From positions 1 to 21,990 of IMG/VR virus record IMGVR_UViG_3300025759_000795: 21,990 bases of DNA; one strand, 5' to 3'. Below are positions 15,901-21,990 of this stretch, piece by piece. The stretch's first letter is position 1, and each line of letters opens with the position of its first letter. This DNA is from a virus. The notes under the pieces were generated by a model, which searched no databases, had not been told where the DNA came from, and saw only the letters and a list, made by a program, of their open reading frames with translations. The translations under genes were made by a program, and so were the position numbers.

Positions 15901-16257
15901 GGAAATAGAGTTATTAGTAATAATTTATTAGATGAAAAGACTTTAAAAAAAATAGAAAATAATTATATAAATATTAAAGATGAATACAAAAGTAAACAAA
16001 TCGACAATTCTCAAAGAACTAGCACAAAAGACGTTGAAGGCTTACAAGATAGCAGATCAAGAATTCTACTTAAAAATTTCGAAGAAGAAATCGAACAAGT
16101 CGCTCAAAGACTTGACCCCGAAACCAAAATCCCTGGAAACAGAATAATCAATCAAGAAACTGGGGAAACCCAGGTTGAAGAAATAACTATTAGAAGTATG
16201 CTTGACGATGAAGCTCAAGATACAGCATTAATAAATAGAATGAAGGATTGCGTATGA
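12952..16257 (+). CDS. Large ejected protein: membrane segments, ParB-like and zeta-kinase domains
   Basis: 1101 aa in the position of T7 gp16. Residues 1-150 are helical and acidic. Residues 160-262 are Gly/Ala-rich and hydrophobic (GSFFGMGGAIFKDPL; YATVAGALGGPLLFGFFKGI), fitting a membrane channel segment of ejection proteins. Residues about 352-470 are a ParB/sulfiredoxin-like domain with VDGHQRLGLAKRL (426-438). Residues 570-720 are charged coiled coil; 720-860 form a low-complexity linker. Residues 862-1015 are a zeta-toxin-like kinase: Walker A GPTASGKSS (870-878), D893/D895 in the DSDEIKKVLPEF motif, HPESS (914-918), TGR (940-942) and R980. There is no T7 gp16 lytic transglycosylase domain. 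The mix recalls 'polyvalent' proteins of phages and conjugative elements. It ends with an ATGA overlap with the next gene. The virion location is inferred from position. Confidence 0.85.
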   Translation: MSFFVNENQTLEAAATENSWSQGDKTGFKENLKAAYNYMVMTELSTSERNNLMNKYGEIIDTARGLGHTNLTNPFVDEPMESEAGGGVLDETGGFESEENRISAFHQKLNELQKTDFNLAQALKEKGIDTREGIEQQIKIDINESFNKFLDVKRRSTGKGTVGSFFGMGGAIFKDPLIQATIPISMGYSIPRNFLAAAGKIAYMEAIIAATAETAIQYGAGASEYRERMGLDGEGLKRIGYATVAGALGGPLLFGFFKGIGKTIDVSKQGLGVVRSKLEDLPIQRLRAMYREMAKKNPQFATKNADNFKPEQFTEETPFEVTPAGNSEHVARSNEVMNLVNGTGKIETLNEPTIIPVKPKDIKDYNADIKTYDPDDLIFDPQTFQYKLDGDAEGVSNKLKDVTEWDQPSAGVALVYEYRDGRKVIVDGHQRLGLAKRLKLRGQEPKLPAYTFKEADGIIPDQVMVKGMLMNLRNNTGSAVDAARVMRSDYQVDWNKVKASLPPRSKLVKNAFGLSKLSDDAWGLFLNKNVNEDLASLVGSILDNKKIHNKVLASLMNRRFNNLTEMENVINSIKNSAVVKSQQETLFGTDFIEESLFIEKAQLVSYVTSNKKRLKQAFQTIVKSDKDLSAAGNILKKEQNIEQGIENAKILEKLNTLSTRVGKLSDDLNASAKILKEGNVAEARQSAQEAIQRAVERGDFDRNFVSGPIRDNAVETPTRTISKIEKPEVNQRTIEEAKSFDDIQNNTKGIEKQTNDYDNQFFGEELQQPKGRTEINTEEQKLVDEIKNADPTDANVQKYENSSLYKNKLEEAKKFEINTNERPGYVADETADFWKTRDYGNFGVGLENFIKKFYGSGAAKKEKKLVIVMGPTASGKSSVINKDYKNYGAYLADSDEIKKVLPEFEGGLNANGVHPESSFINTRILERAAQNGDNIIYPTTGREASKLNNVITEFEKAGYNIEVVNVKINANEAKLRNIARTFTGNRVISNNLLDEKTLKKIENNYINIKDEYKSKQIDNSQRTSTKDVEGLQDSRSRILLKNFEEEIEQVAQRLDPETKIPGNRIINQETGETQVEEITIRSMLDDEAQDTALINRMKDCV

Positions 16258-18866
16258 GTTATAAGCAATGTTTATCTAACGCTCTTAATGAAGGTACAAT
16301 TAATAAAAAACAATTTGATGAGCAATCAGAATTAATTGAAAATTTAGAAAGAACTTATAAGGGTCAAGGATTAAATCCAACAGAGGCAAGTATAGAAGCT
16401 GCTAAAAGAGCTTATGATACTGCTAAGGTTGCAGCAGCTTATAAAAAAAGAAACAATAGATTGAAAATTGCAGCTCAACAAAGAATAGATTTTAATATGA
16501 AAACTTACCGTAATGCTAAAGGTGAAGAAGATTACGCTTCTGGTTTAAAAGCTATATTTGCCAGAGACGATCAAGCTAATTTTGCAAGTTTAGAAACTTT
16601 AATTCAACAAGAATACTCTATTGTTCAAAAATATTTAGATGATTTTTTACATGAGTTTAGATACGGACCATTAGAAAAAGTTAGAGGTATTGTAGGCAAC
16701 GAAACAACAAAAAGAAAAACTCTTACTTCTAATTTTATGAAAGCTTTGTTTGGTGAGGAAACTACAGATCCTCTTGCAAAACAATTAGCAAAAGCCTGGT
16801 CTGAGGCAGCTGAACTTGCAAGACAAAGATTTAATAAATTTGGTGGTCGTATAGCAAAACTTATAGATTGGAGAATACCACAATCTCACGATTTTATAAA
16901 AATTAGAAAAGTGGATGATGCAACTTGGATAGATTTTATTTTACCATTACTTAACATAAGCAAAATGATAGATCAAACAACTGGTTTACCATTTACGCCT
17001 CAATCTATTAGACTTGCTCTGCGAGAAGTTTACGAAACATTAAGTTTAAATGGTACTAATAAATTACTTGCTAAAGATGCGTCTAAAAGAAGATCAGCAA
17101 CTTCTCAAAGATTAGATCATCGTTTTTTAATTTTTAAAGACTCAGACTCTTGGTTAAGCTATCAATCTCGTTTTGGTAAAGGTGATAATATTTTAGCAAT
17201 CTCTCAAGATCATTTGATGAGTATTACAAGAGATACTGCATTAATGAGAGCATTGGGACCAGACCATGAAGCAGGATATTTATATGCAAAAAGTATAGTT
17301 AGACAAAAAGCAGCTCTTGATGCAAGATCAGAACTTCAAGGTACTTTTAATAGAAAAACTTTAAGATTTAGAAATGAAGATGAAAGAGCTGAAGCGATTT
17401 TGGGTGGAAGTATAACTGGAGAAGCTGGAGTAGATAATTTATACATGTTATTTAAAGGTCAACTTAATAAACCTACAGATAATCCTTGGGCTAGAGGATT
17501 GGCTGGTTTAAGGCAGTTAATAACTGGTGCTTATCTTGGTTCAGCCTCTATTGTTGCATTAACAGATTTTAACTGGCAAAGAATTACAAACCAATTTAAC
17601 GATTTACCTGCTTTTAAATCTGCAAGAAGAACTTTAGATTTATTTAGAGAAGGTTTGTTTTCAGGTGATAAAACAATTGGTAAAGTTGCAGTAAGATCAG
17701 GTTTGATAGCTGAAAGCTGGACTACTTTTGCTCATCAACAATCAAGATTTTTTATTGAAAATAACGGTATGGAATTAACTCAAAGATTAGCTGATGGAAC
17801 AATTACTTTATCAGGTTTATCAGGCATGACCCAAGCAGGTCGTTGGGGTTTTGGTATGGAGTTAATGGGTTTTTTTGCTGATAATGCAAATAAAGCTTTT
17901 AATCAATTAGATAAAAAATTTCAAAGAGGATTAAAAAGATACGGCATTGGCGAAGGAGAATGGGAAGTTATAAGAAAAACAAAATTATATGATGCAGGTA
18001 TTGATGATCCTAAAATGGTTGGTCAAAATATTGTTTTTTTAAGACCCGATGACATTAGAGCTAGAACAGATATACCAGAAACTGCGGCAGAAGATTTATC
18101 AACAAAATTATTTGATTTTATAAAATCAGAAACTGAATATGCTGTGCCTTCTGTATCAGCAAAAGGTAGAGCTTGGATTTTAGGTAATGCAAGACCAGGA
18201 ACTTGGGCAGGTGAACTAATGTTATCTGCTGCAATGTTTAAACAATTTCCAATAACATTAATGTACACTCATATTGCTCGTGGTTTAACTCAAAGTGGTT
18301 TTCCAGGAACATTTAGATACATGGGCGATCTTATTATTACTGGATCTATTTTCGGTGCATTTACCATGGAGATAAGAGAAATTACTAAGGGAAGGCAACC
18401 TACTTCTATTGATTATATTAAAGAAAACCCAGGTGAATATTTTTTAAGAGCTTTAGTTACTGGAGGTGGCTTAGGTTTATTTGGAGATTATTTTGTTGCA
18501 GATCATAACAGATATGGAAGAACAATATCAGAGACAATTCCTGGACCATTAGTGCAATTTATTGCTGATCTTTACGGTTTATCAGCTGGTAATGTTTTAG
18601 ATTTAGTTAGAGGAAGAGAAGCTAATTTTGCAGGAGACGCTGTTAAATTTGTAAAAAGAAACACTCCAGGAGCTTCTATTTGGTATTTAAGGTTGATTTG
18701 GGAAAGAATGATTATGGATACTGTTGCAAGAATGGTTGATGATGATTTTGATGCAAAAAATAGCAGACAAATAAATAATTATTTAAGAAATACACAACAG
18801 GAATATTGGTGGCAACCAGGAGAAACATCACCTTCAGAGACTCCAAATATACCTTTTTCACAATAA
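16254..18866 (+). CDS. Very large phage protein, probable internal virion/ejection protein
   Basis: An 870-aa protein. The N-terminal 90 residues are charged helices. Then comes a helical body including RRSATSQRLDHRFLIFKDSD and a SYQSRFGKGD block. A hydrophobic segment lies near residues 414-440 (ITGAYLGSASIVALTDF), a conserved block at about 520-575 (SGLSGMTQAGRWGFGMELMG; KRYGIGEGEWEVIR), and membrane-prone Gly-rich segments near 687-747. This pattern matches a protein family I remember from alphaproteobacterial phages and prophages, function unknown. Together with the 1101-aa protein it seems to share the role of T7 gp16. I chose ATG 16254, which overlaps the previous stop as ATGA, over the TTG at 16248 because of this overlap and the AAGGAT just upstream. 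It ends in a proline-rich tail. Confidence 0.82.
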   Translation: MSYKQCLSNALNEGTINKKQFDEQSELIENLERTYKGQGLNPTEASIEAAKRAYDTAKVAAAYKKRNNRLKIAAQQRIDFNMKTYRNAKGEEDYASGLKAIFARDDQANFASLETLIQQEYSIVQKYLDDFLHEFRYGPLEKVRGIVGNETTKRKTLTSNFMKALFGEETTDPLAKQLAKAWSEAAELARQRFNKFGGRIAKLIDWRIPQSHDFIKIRKVDDATWIDFILPLLNISKMIDQTTGLPFTPQSIRLALREVYETLSLNGTNKLLAKDASKRRSATSQRLDHRFLIFKDSDSWLSYQSRFGKGDNILAISQDHLMSITRDTALMRALGPDHEAGYLYAKSIVRQKAALDARSELQGTFNRKTLRFRNEDERAEAILGGSITGEAGVDNLYMLFKGQLNKPTDNPWARGLAGLRQLITGAYLGSASIVALTDFNWQRITNQFNDLPAFKSARRTLDLFREGLFSGDKTIGKVAVRSGLIAESWTTFAHQQSRFFIENNGMELTQRLADGTITLSGLSGMTQAGRWGFGMELMGFFADNANKAFNQLDKKFQRGLKRYGIGEGEWEVIRKTKLYDAGIDDPKMVGQNIVFLRPDDIRARTDIPETAAEDLSTKLFDFIKSETEYAVPSVSAKGRAWILGNARPGTWAGELMLSAAMFKQFPITLMYTHIARGLTQSGFPGTFRYMGDLIITGSIFGAFTMEIREITKGRQPTSIDYIKENPGEYFLRALVTGGGLGLFGDYFVADHNRYGRTISETIPGPLVQFIADLYGLSAGNVLDLVRGREANFAGDAVKFVKRNTPGASIWYLRLIWERMIMDTVARMVDDDFDAKNSRQINNYLRNTQQEYWWQPGETSPSETPNIPFSQ

Positions 18867-18875
18867 AATAATTCT

Positions 18876-18932
18876 TGCCAATATTGACAATTTTTGGCAT
18901 GAGGTAAATATAAACTGGGTAAAAATCTACCC
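18876..18932 (+). promoter_or_regulatory. Probable sigma70-type promoter and 5' hairpin before tail-fibre genes
   Basis: A perfect TTGACA (18884-18889) precedes TATAAA (18909-18914) with a 19-nt spacer, a little long. The -35 sits in the loop of an inverted repeat, TGCCAA (18876-18881) and TTGGCA (18894-18899). Just after the -10 lies a hairpin, GGGTA (18917-18921) with TACCC (18928-18932), near the expected start site. A strong AGGAG (18950-18954) follows, 8 nt before the next ATG. This is the best promoter candidate in the window, and it could drive the tail-fibre genes separately from the ejection genes. Confidence 0.55.
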
Positions 18933-18962
18933 GCATTTTCAAACATTACAGGAGAAAAAACT

Positions 18963-19043
18963 ATGCCAGGACATTATGGTAAAAAAGGCAAAATGATGCC
19001 TATGAAGAAAACAAAAAAGAAAAAAGGCAAGAAGAAGAAATAA
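18963..19043 (+). CDS. Tiny Lys/Met-rich phage peptide (26 aa)
   Basis: A 26-aa peptide, MPGHYGKKGKMMPMKK followed by a Lys-run ending at a TAA. It has a strong AGGAG ribosome-binding site and a start following the probable promoter. Short MPGHYGKK-type Lys-rich peptides recur before tail-fibre genes in marine phages, as far as I recall. The stop overlaps the start of the next small gene (TAATG, 19041-19045). The strong ribosome-binding site and overlap argue that it is translated. Its charge suggests DNA or membrane association; the function is unknown. Confidence 0.62.
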   Translation: MPGHYGKKGKMMPMKKTKKKKGKKKK

Positions 19044-19153
19044 TGCCAGGAAAAAAACTTTCGCTTAAACAAAAAAAAATAGCACGAGCAGCAAAACCAA
19101 GAAATAAAATTACTGGTACTGATTTTAAAAAACTAAGGAAAAATAAAAAATAA
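19043..19153 (+). CDS. Tiny basic phage protein (36 aa)
   Basis: A 36-aa protein: MPGKKLSLKQKKIARAAKPR followed by NKITGTDFKKLRKNKK. The pattern L-[ST]-x-x-Q-K-K-[IL]-A-x-x-A-x-P-x-x-K-I-T-x-x-D-F is one I recall from small marine-phage proteins of unknown function. The start overlaps the stop of the 26-aa gene, and its own stop overlaps the start of the tail-fibre gene, both as TAATG, giving a three-gene coupled chain. The first residues (MPGK) echo the upstream peptide (MPGH). The role is unknown. Confidence 0.68.
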   Translation: MPGKKLSLKQKKIARAAKPRNKITGTDFKKLRKNKK

Positions 19154-21660
19154 TGACTGTTTCAAGCACAACAGTTAAAAACTCTTTTAGCGGTGATGGT
19201 TCTACTACTCAGTTTACTTACACATTTCCAATAAATACTACTGCGGAATTAAAAGTAATTGAGAGATCATCGCTAGGAGCGGAAACTGTTAAAACATTAA
19301 ATTCGGATTATACGGTAGTCGATAACGGCTCATCAGGAGGAACTGTAACTTTCACTTCAGCTCCTGCCAGTGGTACGTCTATTGTCTTGTTAAGAGATAC
19401 TAACTTAACACAAGATACAGACTACGTTGCTAATGATCCATTTCCTGCGGAGTCTCACGAAACAGCTTTAGATAAACTTACTTTACAACAACAAGAGATC
19501 CAGGAAGAAATTGATCGTTCTTTAAAATTATCAAGAACGAATACAATGACATCTACTGAGTTTACAATAGATGCTTCATCAAGAGCAAATAAAGTTTTAG
19601 GATTTGATAGTACAGGTGAATTATCTGTAACTACAACGATTGGATCTAACCGTGGAAACTGGGCATCAGGAACCGCGTATAGTGTAAGAGATATTGTTAA
19701 AGATACTTCTACTAATAATATTTTTATGGTTAATGCAGCTCACACTTCAAGTGGAGCGGAGCCTTTAACGACCAATACCAATTCAACAAAATACGATTTA
19801 TTAGTCGATGCTGCTGCATCAACTACAGCTCAAACAGCTGCGGCTACCTCAGCGACTAACGCTGCAACATCGGAAACAAATAGTGCTGCAAGTGCTGCGT
19901 CTGCTTTATCACATAAAAACGATGCTGAAACTGCAAAGACAGCATCCGAGACAGCTCAGACAGCAGCCGAAACTGCGAGAACAGCAGCTCAAACCGCGCA
20001 AGCGGCAGCCGAAAGTGCTTTAGATACTTTTGACGACAGATTTTTAGGAGCTAAGTCTAGCGATCCTTCAGTTGATAATGACGGCAATGCTTTAGTCGAT
20101 GGTGCATTATATTTTGATACCACAAATGATATTATGAAAGTTTACGACTTGACTAATACTCAGTGGAGACAACTTACTTTAACATCAGGAAATCAAACCA
20201 ATGTAAATACGGTTGCAGGTCAAATTTCACCAACCAATAATATAGCAACTGTTGCTGGAGCTAATTCAAATATAACTACAGTAGCTTCAGATTTAAGCGG
20301 ATCCAATAATATTGGAACTGTTGCAGGATCAATTACAAATGTAAATAATGTTGGCGGATCTATTACTAACGTCAACACAGTTGCATCTAATTTATCTGGT
20401 GTAAATTCTTTTGGAGAGCGATACCGAGTACAAGCTGGAGTGCCTTCATCTTCTAATGATGTTGGAGATTTAGTTTTTGATACGACAGCAAATGCTTTAA
20501 AAGTTTTTGATGGTTCATCATACGCACTTGCAGGCTCTTCAGTAAATGGCACTAGCGAACGATTTAAATATGTAGCAACTTCTAGTCAAACAACATTTTC
20601 TGGTTCAGACGCTAACGGAAACACATTAACTTATGATGTTGCTGGTGGAACTGCGTTTGCAGATATTTATTTAAACGGAGTTAAATTAGATACTACAGAC
20701 TTTACAGCAACAGACGGAACGTCAATCGTATTAGCGAGTGGCGCAGCAAGTGGAGATATTTTACAAGTTGTCAGCTACGGTACATTTACTCTTGCTAGTT
20801 TTAGTGCAGGTAATTTAACATCAGGAACAATTAATAACGACAGACTACCTTCACCAACTTTAGTTGTTAAAGGTGATGGTTCTTCTACAGATGGTAAACT
20901 AACTTTAAACTGTTCTCAAAATTCACATGGCGTTTCAATACAAGCTCCGCCACACTCAGCAGGTCAAAGTTATACTTTAACATTACCTCAGACTTCACCA
21001 CAAAACGATAAAGTTTTAGGTGTTAATTCTTCAGGTGAACTATCTTTTATAGATAGCGGTATTACTCGACCAACGATTACAACATCAAGTTTAACGATTG
21101 CTCCAAGCACATCATCAACAGTAACGATTGCAGGAACTAATTTTATTAGCGTACCGATTGTAGAAGCTATCAGCTCAACTGGAGCTGTAACAAGAGCTAG
21201 TGCAGTTTCATTTACAAGTGCTTCATCAATTGACGCAACATTTAATTTATCAGGTGGTTCTTATCACATTAGAGTTGAAAACAATGATGGTGGAGCTGTA
21301 AGAACAACCAATGCTATTTTAACGGTTTCATCAGCTCCAAGTTTCTCTACGTCAGCAGGTTCTTTAGGAACGGTAGGAGCAGGAGATAGTGTAAGCTTAT
21401 CCGTATCAGCTTCATCAGATAGTGCGGTTACAATTACAGAGACAACTTCCGTATTAACATCAAACAGCGATACACCTGCAACGACTATGAATTTATCATT
21501 ATCTAGTGCAGGAGCAATTACAGGCACAGCTCCATCACCAACAAGTGATACGACTTATACATTTACCTTACAGGCACAAGACGCTGAGGGTCAAACAACG
21601 ACAAGACAATTTTCAATAACCATTTCAGTAGGAATAAATAATTCAGGGGGATTTAACTAA
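19153..21660 (+). CDS. Modular tail fibre protein (gp17-like N-terminus)
   Basis: An 835-aa receptor-binding fibre. Residues 1-125 match the T7 gp17-type N-terminal domain that docks on the tail (GDGSTTQFTYTFPI; LRDTNLTQDTDYVANDPFPAESH; LDKLTLQQQEIQEEIDRSL). Residues 219-290 are an Ala/Thr/Glu-rich triple-coiled-coil repeat. Residues 348-418 are repeats of N-[IV]-x-T-V-A, likely a beta-helical shaft. Residues 470-548 form a module with FSGSDANGNTL and IYLNGVKLDTTDFTATDG, and 563-632 one with GKLTLNCSQNSHGVSIQAPP, both familiar from marine-phage fibres. Residues 638-728 look IPT/Ig-like and 729-826 like a putative Ig (He_PIG) domain. T7 gp17 is 553 aa, so this fibre is longer. The start and end both overlap neighbouring genes as TAATG. 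Confidence 0.9.
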   Translation: MTVSSTTVKNSFSGDGSTTQFTYTFPINTTAELKVIERSSLGAETVKTLNSDYTVVDNGSSGGTVTFTSAPASGTSIVLLRDTNLTQDTDYVANDPFPAESHETALDKLTLQQQEIQEEIDRSLKLSRTNTMTSTEFTIDASSRANKVLGFDSTGELSVTTTIGSNRGNWASGTAYSVRDIVKDTSTNNIFMVNAAHTSSGAEPLTTNTNSTKYDLLVDAAASTTAQTAAATSATNAATSETNSAASAASALSHKNDAETAKTASETAQTAAETARTAAQTAQAAAESALDTFDDRFLGAKSSDPSVDNDGNALVDGALYFDTTNDIMKVYDLTNTQWRQLTLTSGNQTNVNTVAGQISPTNNIATVAGANSNITTVASDLSGSNNIGTVAGSITNVNNVGGSITNVNTVASNLSGVNSFGERYRVQAGVPSSSNDVGDLVFDTTANALKVFDGSSYALAGSSVNGTSERFKYVATSSQTTFSGSDANGNTLTYDVAGGTAFADIYLNGVKLDTTDFTATDGTSIVLASGAASGDILQVVSYGTFTLASFSAGNLTSGTINNDRLPSPTLVVKGDGSSTDGKLTLNCSQNSHGVSIQAPPHSAGQSYTLTLPQTSPQNDKVLGVNSSGELSFIDSGITRPTITTSSLTIAPSTSSTVTIAGTNFISVPIVEAISSTGAVTRASAVSFTSASSIDATFNLSGGSYHIRVENNDGGAVRTTNAILTVSSAPSFSTSAGSLGTVGAGDSVSLSVSASSDSAVTITETTSVLTSNSDTPATTMNLSLSSAGAITGTAPSPTSDTTYTFTLQAQDAEGQTTTRQFSITISVGINNSGGFN
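19807..20022 (+). repeat. Ala/Thr/Glu-rich coiled-coil repeats in the tail fibre
   Basis: Repeated codons for T-A-x-[TA]-A and A-x-[TS]-A units (for example TAQTAA, ETAQTAAETARTAAQ) fill about 70 residues. The even composition explains the long ORF-like reading in another frame over the same bases. It probably forms the trimeric coiled-coil shaft. Confidence 0.75.
20194..20406 (+). repeat. Short tandem N-x-x-TVA repeats in the tail fibre
   Basis: At least six protein repeats of about 10-13 residues are visible: NVNTVAGQIS, NIATVAGANS, NITTVASDLSG, NIGTVAGSIT, NVNNVGGSIT, NVNTVASNLSG. Unit length switches between 10 and 13 residues by a D/N-LSGxN extension. Each unit could form one beta-strand turn of the shaft. 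The DNA repeats are diverged, so the array is probably not very recent. Confidence 0.75.
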
Positions 21661-21990
21661 TGGCTAGTACATATTTAACAAAATCAATGTCAGGAAACAC
21701 AGCATCTACAAAAATGACTTTTTCTGCATGGATTAAAAAATCAGATAATGACACAGGTTTTTTTAGATTATTTGGAACTAGAGACGCAAATCATGTTTAT
21801 ATTTTTCAAAATAATATTTATTTTGATGTAACTAATACAAGTGGAACTGCTATAGGAAGTATAAATACAACAAGAGTTTTAAGAGATAATCACGCTTTTT
21901 ATCACATTGTAGCTGTTTTAGATACTACACTTTCTACTGCTACTGATAGACAAAAAATTTATATTAATGGAGAAAGAGTAACTGATATAA
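21660..21990 (+). CDS. LamG/concanavalin-like phage protein, N-terminal part (3' end outside window)
   Basis: The frame is open from the ATG at 21660 to the window end (110 codons visible). MASTYLTKSMSG..ASTKMTFSAWIKKSDND, then FFRLFGTRDANHVYIF, ..RVLRDNHAFYHIVAVLDTT and DRQKIYINGERVTDI follow the beta-sandwich pattern of LamG/concanavalin A-like lectin domains (TFSAWIK ... FYHIVAVLDTT ... IYINGE). In marine phages such proteins often follow the tail fibre and probably bind cell-surface glycans. The start overlaps the fibre stop (TAATG), with a G-rich AGGGGG about 10 nt upstream. The full length is unknown. Confidence 0.85.
   Translation, partial: MASTYLTKSMSGNTASTKMTFSAWIKKSDNDTGFFRLFGTRDANHVYIFQNNIYFDVTNTSGTAIGSINTTRVLRDNHAFYHIVAVLDTTLSTATDRQKIYINGERVTDI

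Noticed and set aside
15535-15996. Reading the zeta-like domain as a classical plasmid-type toxin-antitoxin system
   Set aside because: The domain is fused deep inside a large virion-type protein and there is no small antitoxin gene next to it.
16248-16253. TTG start for the 870-aa protein
   Set aside because: ATG at 16254 gives the ATGA overlap seen elsewhere and a better spaced AAGGAT.
19808-20023. 71-codon ORF rich in Gln/Leu/Arg within the tail fibre
   Set aside because: A frame shadow of the Ala/Thr/Glu repeat codons.
1-21990. CRISPR arrays, insertion sequences, rRNA, anti-CRISPR or defence islands
   Set aside because: No regularly spaced direct repeats, transposase motifs or rRNA-like segments were seen; the only clear repeats are the protein-coding ones in the tail fibre.

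Overview
This window is the packaging, structural and host-entry module of a tailed phage with a T7/podovirus-type virion. The DNA is AT-rich, almost all coding, and mostly read from the + strand. The genes run small terminase, large terminase, portal, scaffold, major capsid, two tail-tube/nozzle proteins, four to five internal (ejection) proteins and tail fibre. This matches the T7 late-gene order (gp8-gp9-gp10-gp11-gp12-gp13-gp14-gp15/16-gp17). Several accessory families (small Lys-rich proteins, tail-fibre modules, the large 870-aa virion protein) are ones I associate from memory with marine and alphaproteobacterial phages. A marine alphaproteobacterial host such as SAR11 or SAR116 is therefore plausible, but that is inference.

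Layout. (1) 1-1289: the 3' part of a small-terminase gene (+) converges on a two-gene minus-strand operon: a conserved phage protein with a SWGYDQTN motif, and a small glycine-zipper membrane protein that could be a holin. A palindrome-rich divergent regulatory region lies at 1211-1289. (2) 1290-1706: two small, very basic proteins, then a 265-nt non-coding gap containing hairpins. (3) 1972-6520: a small conserved protein, large terminase, two tandem-duplicated proline-rich small proteins, portal, a Bbp19-like protein and scaffold, tightly packed with stop/start overlaps. (4) 6521-7602: a leader with three predicted hairpins, the major capsid gene, and a strong GC hairpin just after it, where T7 has its partial terminator Tphi. 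(5) 7603-18866: tail tube A, tail nozzle B, a gp13-like GNAT-fold protein, a gp14-like protein, a gp15-like protein, and two large ejection-type proteins of 1101 and 870 aa. (6) 18867-21990: a probable host-type promoter, two tiny Lys-rich ORFs, a modular 835-aa tail fibre, and the start of a LamG-like lectin-fold protein that runs off the window.

How it works together: TerS and TerL package DNA through the portal into a capsid built on the scaffold. The gp11/gp12-like proteins form the tail tube. The internal proteins would be ejected ahead of the DNA to form the trans-envelope channel. The tail fibre and the LamG-like protein would recognise the host.

The most notable feature is the 1101-aa internal protein. 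Between its membrane-active N-terminal region and its C-terminus it carries a ParB/sulfiredoxin-like domain (VDGHQR motif) and a zeta-toxin-like P-loop kinase domain. This 'polyvalent protein'-like architecture suggests an effector delivered into the host with the genome. The zeta module is flanked by two stretches of atypical codon use, which suggests modular recombination. I saw no integrase, tRNA, CRISPR array or insertion sequence.
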